DNA of 64,000 nucleotides from Vibrio amylolyticus (GTDB lineage: Bacteria > Pseudomonadota > Gammaproteobacteria > Enterobacterales > Vibrionaceae), in NCBI RefSeq assembly GCF_023145695.1, contig NZ_JAJHVV010000006.1, positions 62,001 through 126,000 on the forward strand. Direction: 5' to 3'. Below, in pieces: positions 63,535-64,000 of this stretch. A program made the position numbers and the translations under genes. Under the pieces are notes generated by a model. The model was given only the letters and a program-made list of their open reading frames with translations. It had not been told where the DNA came from and did not search any database. Positions within the stretch are counted from its first letter, which is position 1. Each line of letters begins with the position of its first letter.

Positions 63535-63633
63535 ATGCGTTTATCTTGCTTATTTCCGACGAAAGAGCATTGCCCATTGTGGCTCAATGTTCTTGGTTGG
63601 GGCTTCGTTTTCGTCTCGTTTGTCTTCCATTGA
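63535..63633 (+). CDS. tiny membrane protein between cox and cII
   Basis: A 32-codon frame begins MRLSCLFPTKEHCPLWLNVL and continues GWGFVFVSFVFH, a single potential membrane helix after a short charged start. It begins 7 bases after the cox stop, has GGGGTAGG just upstream and ends 9 bases before cII, so it fits the phage operon. It is not in any family I can name. Confidence 0.5.
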   Translation: MRLSCLFPTKEHCPLWLNVLGWGFVFVSFVFH

Positions 63634-63642
63634 GTATTGGTT

Positions 63643-64000
63643 ATGAACGACATTGACTCAATGTGCGAATTCCGTGGCTCTAAACAAAAGGCATTTAACG
63701 AAGCGTGTTGTGCATTTGCGAATTCAGAGAACATGACCTTGTTGGCTCAGAGTATTGGGATGAGCCCTGTTATGCTTCGCAATAAGCTTAATCCTGCGCA
63801 GCCTCATGTGCTCAGTTGTACAGAGCTCATCACCATCTCCAAAGTCACGGGAAATCACACAATCCTGAATTGTCTGCTTCTTGGGCTCGGAGTCGTGACC
63901 GCTCGCATTCCTTTGGACGTCAGTGAGGACTCTTTTGTTAAGAGAGCCTTAGACAGCTCGATGTACTCTGGGGAGCTGTCTCGAATGGCGTTAGAGTATG
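63643..64000 (+). CDS. cII: phage regulatory CII-family protein (partial)
   Basis: The frame is open from the ATG at 63643 to the window end (119 codons). The sequence SKQKAFNEACCAFANSENMT, followed by LAQSIGMSPVMLRNKLNPAQPHVLSCTELITISKVTGN, carries the helix-turn-helix of the CII family (PF06892) typical of P2/K139/kappa-like phages. The rest of the early operon lies beyond the window. Confidence 0.85.
   Translation, partial: MNDIDSMCEFRGSKQKAFNEACCAFANSENMTLLAQSIGMSPVMLRNKLNPAQPHVLSCTELITISKVTGNHTILNCLLLGLGVVTARIPLDVSEDSFVKRALDSSMYSGELSRMALEY

Noticed and set aside
1-64000. CRISPR arrays, rRNA or tRNA genes
   Set aside because: No regularly spaced exact repeats and no cloverleaf or rRNA-like sequence were seen.

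Overview
The window looks like a Vibrio chromosome (marine gamma-proteobacterium). This rests on the set of recognisable genes (GMP reductase, type II dihydroorotase, a Bat operon, a YfcZ/DUF406 protein, a LonB-like protease, a YcbX-like MOSC-ferredoxin protein) and on prophage repressor genes of the P2/K139 type. The genus is an inference from gene content and style, not from a search.

Layout. (1) 0-13.2 kb: a type I secretion set (two ABC half-transporters with unusual ATPase motifs and a HlyD-type adaptor) convergent with a 2.6-kilo-residue VCBS/cadherin-repeat surface protein that is its probable cargo. (2) 13.3-23.7 kb: housekeeping and signalling genes (RluA-family pseudouridine synthase, LonB-like protease, L,D-transpeptidase, GAF-GAF-GGDEF diguanylate cyclase, two GNAT acetyltransferases). 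(3) 23.7-30.6 kb: a six-gene, tightly overlapping Bat operon (MoxR ATPase, DUF58, DUF4381, two von Willebrand A proteins, BatD). (4) 31-48.2 kb: core-type genes including pyrC, a MOSC-ferredoxin protein, two EamA permeases, an AraC regulator, an M14 peptidase, a FrnE-like DsbA protein, a cytoplasmic GH13 amylase, a PlsC-like acyltransferase, a 20-residue-repeat lipoprotein-sized secreted protein, a receiver-CheC protein with a PAS partner, and guaC with a promoter-terminator leader.

(5) 48.2-56.0 kb: a mobile island directly downstream of guaC. A tyrosine integrase preceded by a near-consensus LexA box faces guaC. Divergent from it are an unknown 126-residue protein, a YdjM-like membrane protein and then a tightly coupled four-gene operon: N6-adenine methyltransferase, a protein with two GHKL ATPase domains (an Hsp90/MORC-like one at the N terminus and a histidine-kinase one with an H-box at the C terminus), a stand-alone receiver protein with all phosphorylation residues, and a PtuB-like HNH nuclease. 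I do not recognise this combination as a named defence system; it is the best candidate in the window for an undescribed anti-phage system that joins modification, two-component signalling and a nuclease. It ends against a truncated cI repressor gene.

(6) 56.0-61.6 kb: a PAS sensor kinase, an ABC_sub_bind periplasmic protein, an IS5-family remnant and an orphan oligopeptide-binding protein. (7) 62.4-64 kb: an intact cI, cox, a tiny membrane ORF and the start of cII, running off the window. The two cI copies are direct repeats on either side of segment 6, and integrase-arm-like direct repeats occur beside the integrase and again at 62.37 kb, so the island and the right-hand prophage probably share a history of recombination or tandem integration. 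No rRNA, tRNA or CRISPR array was seen.
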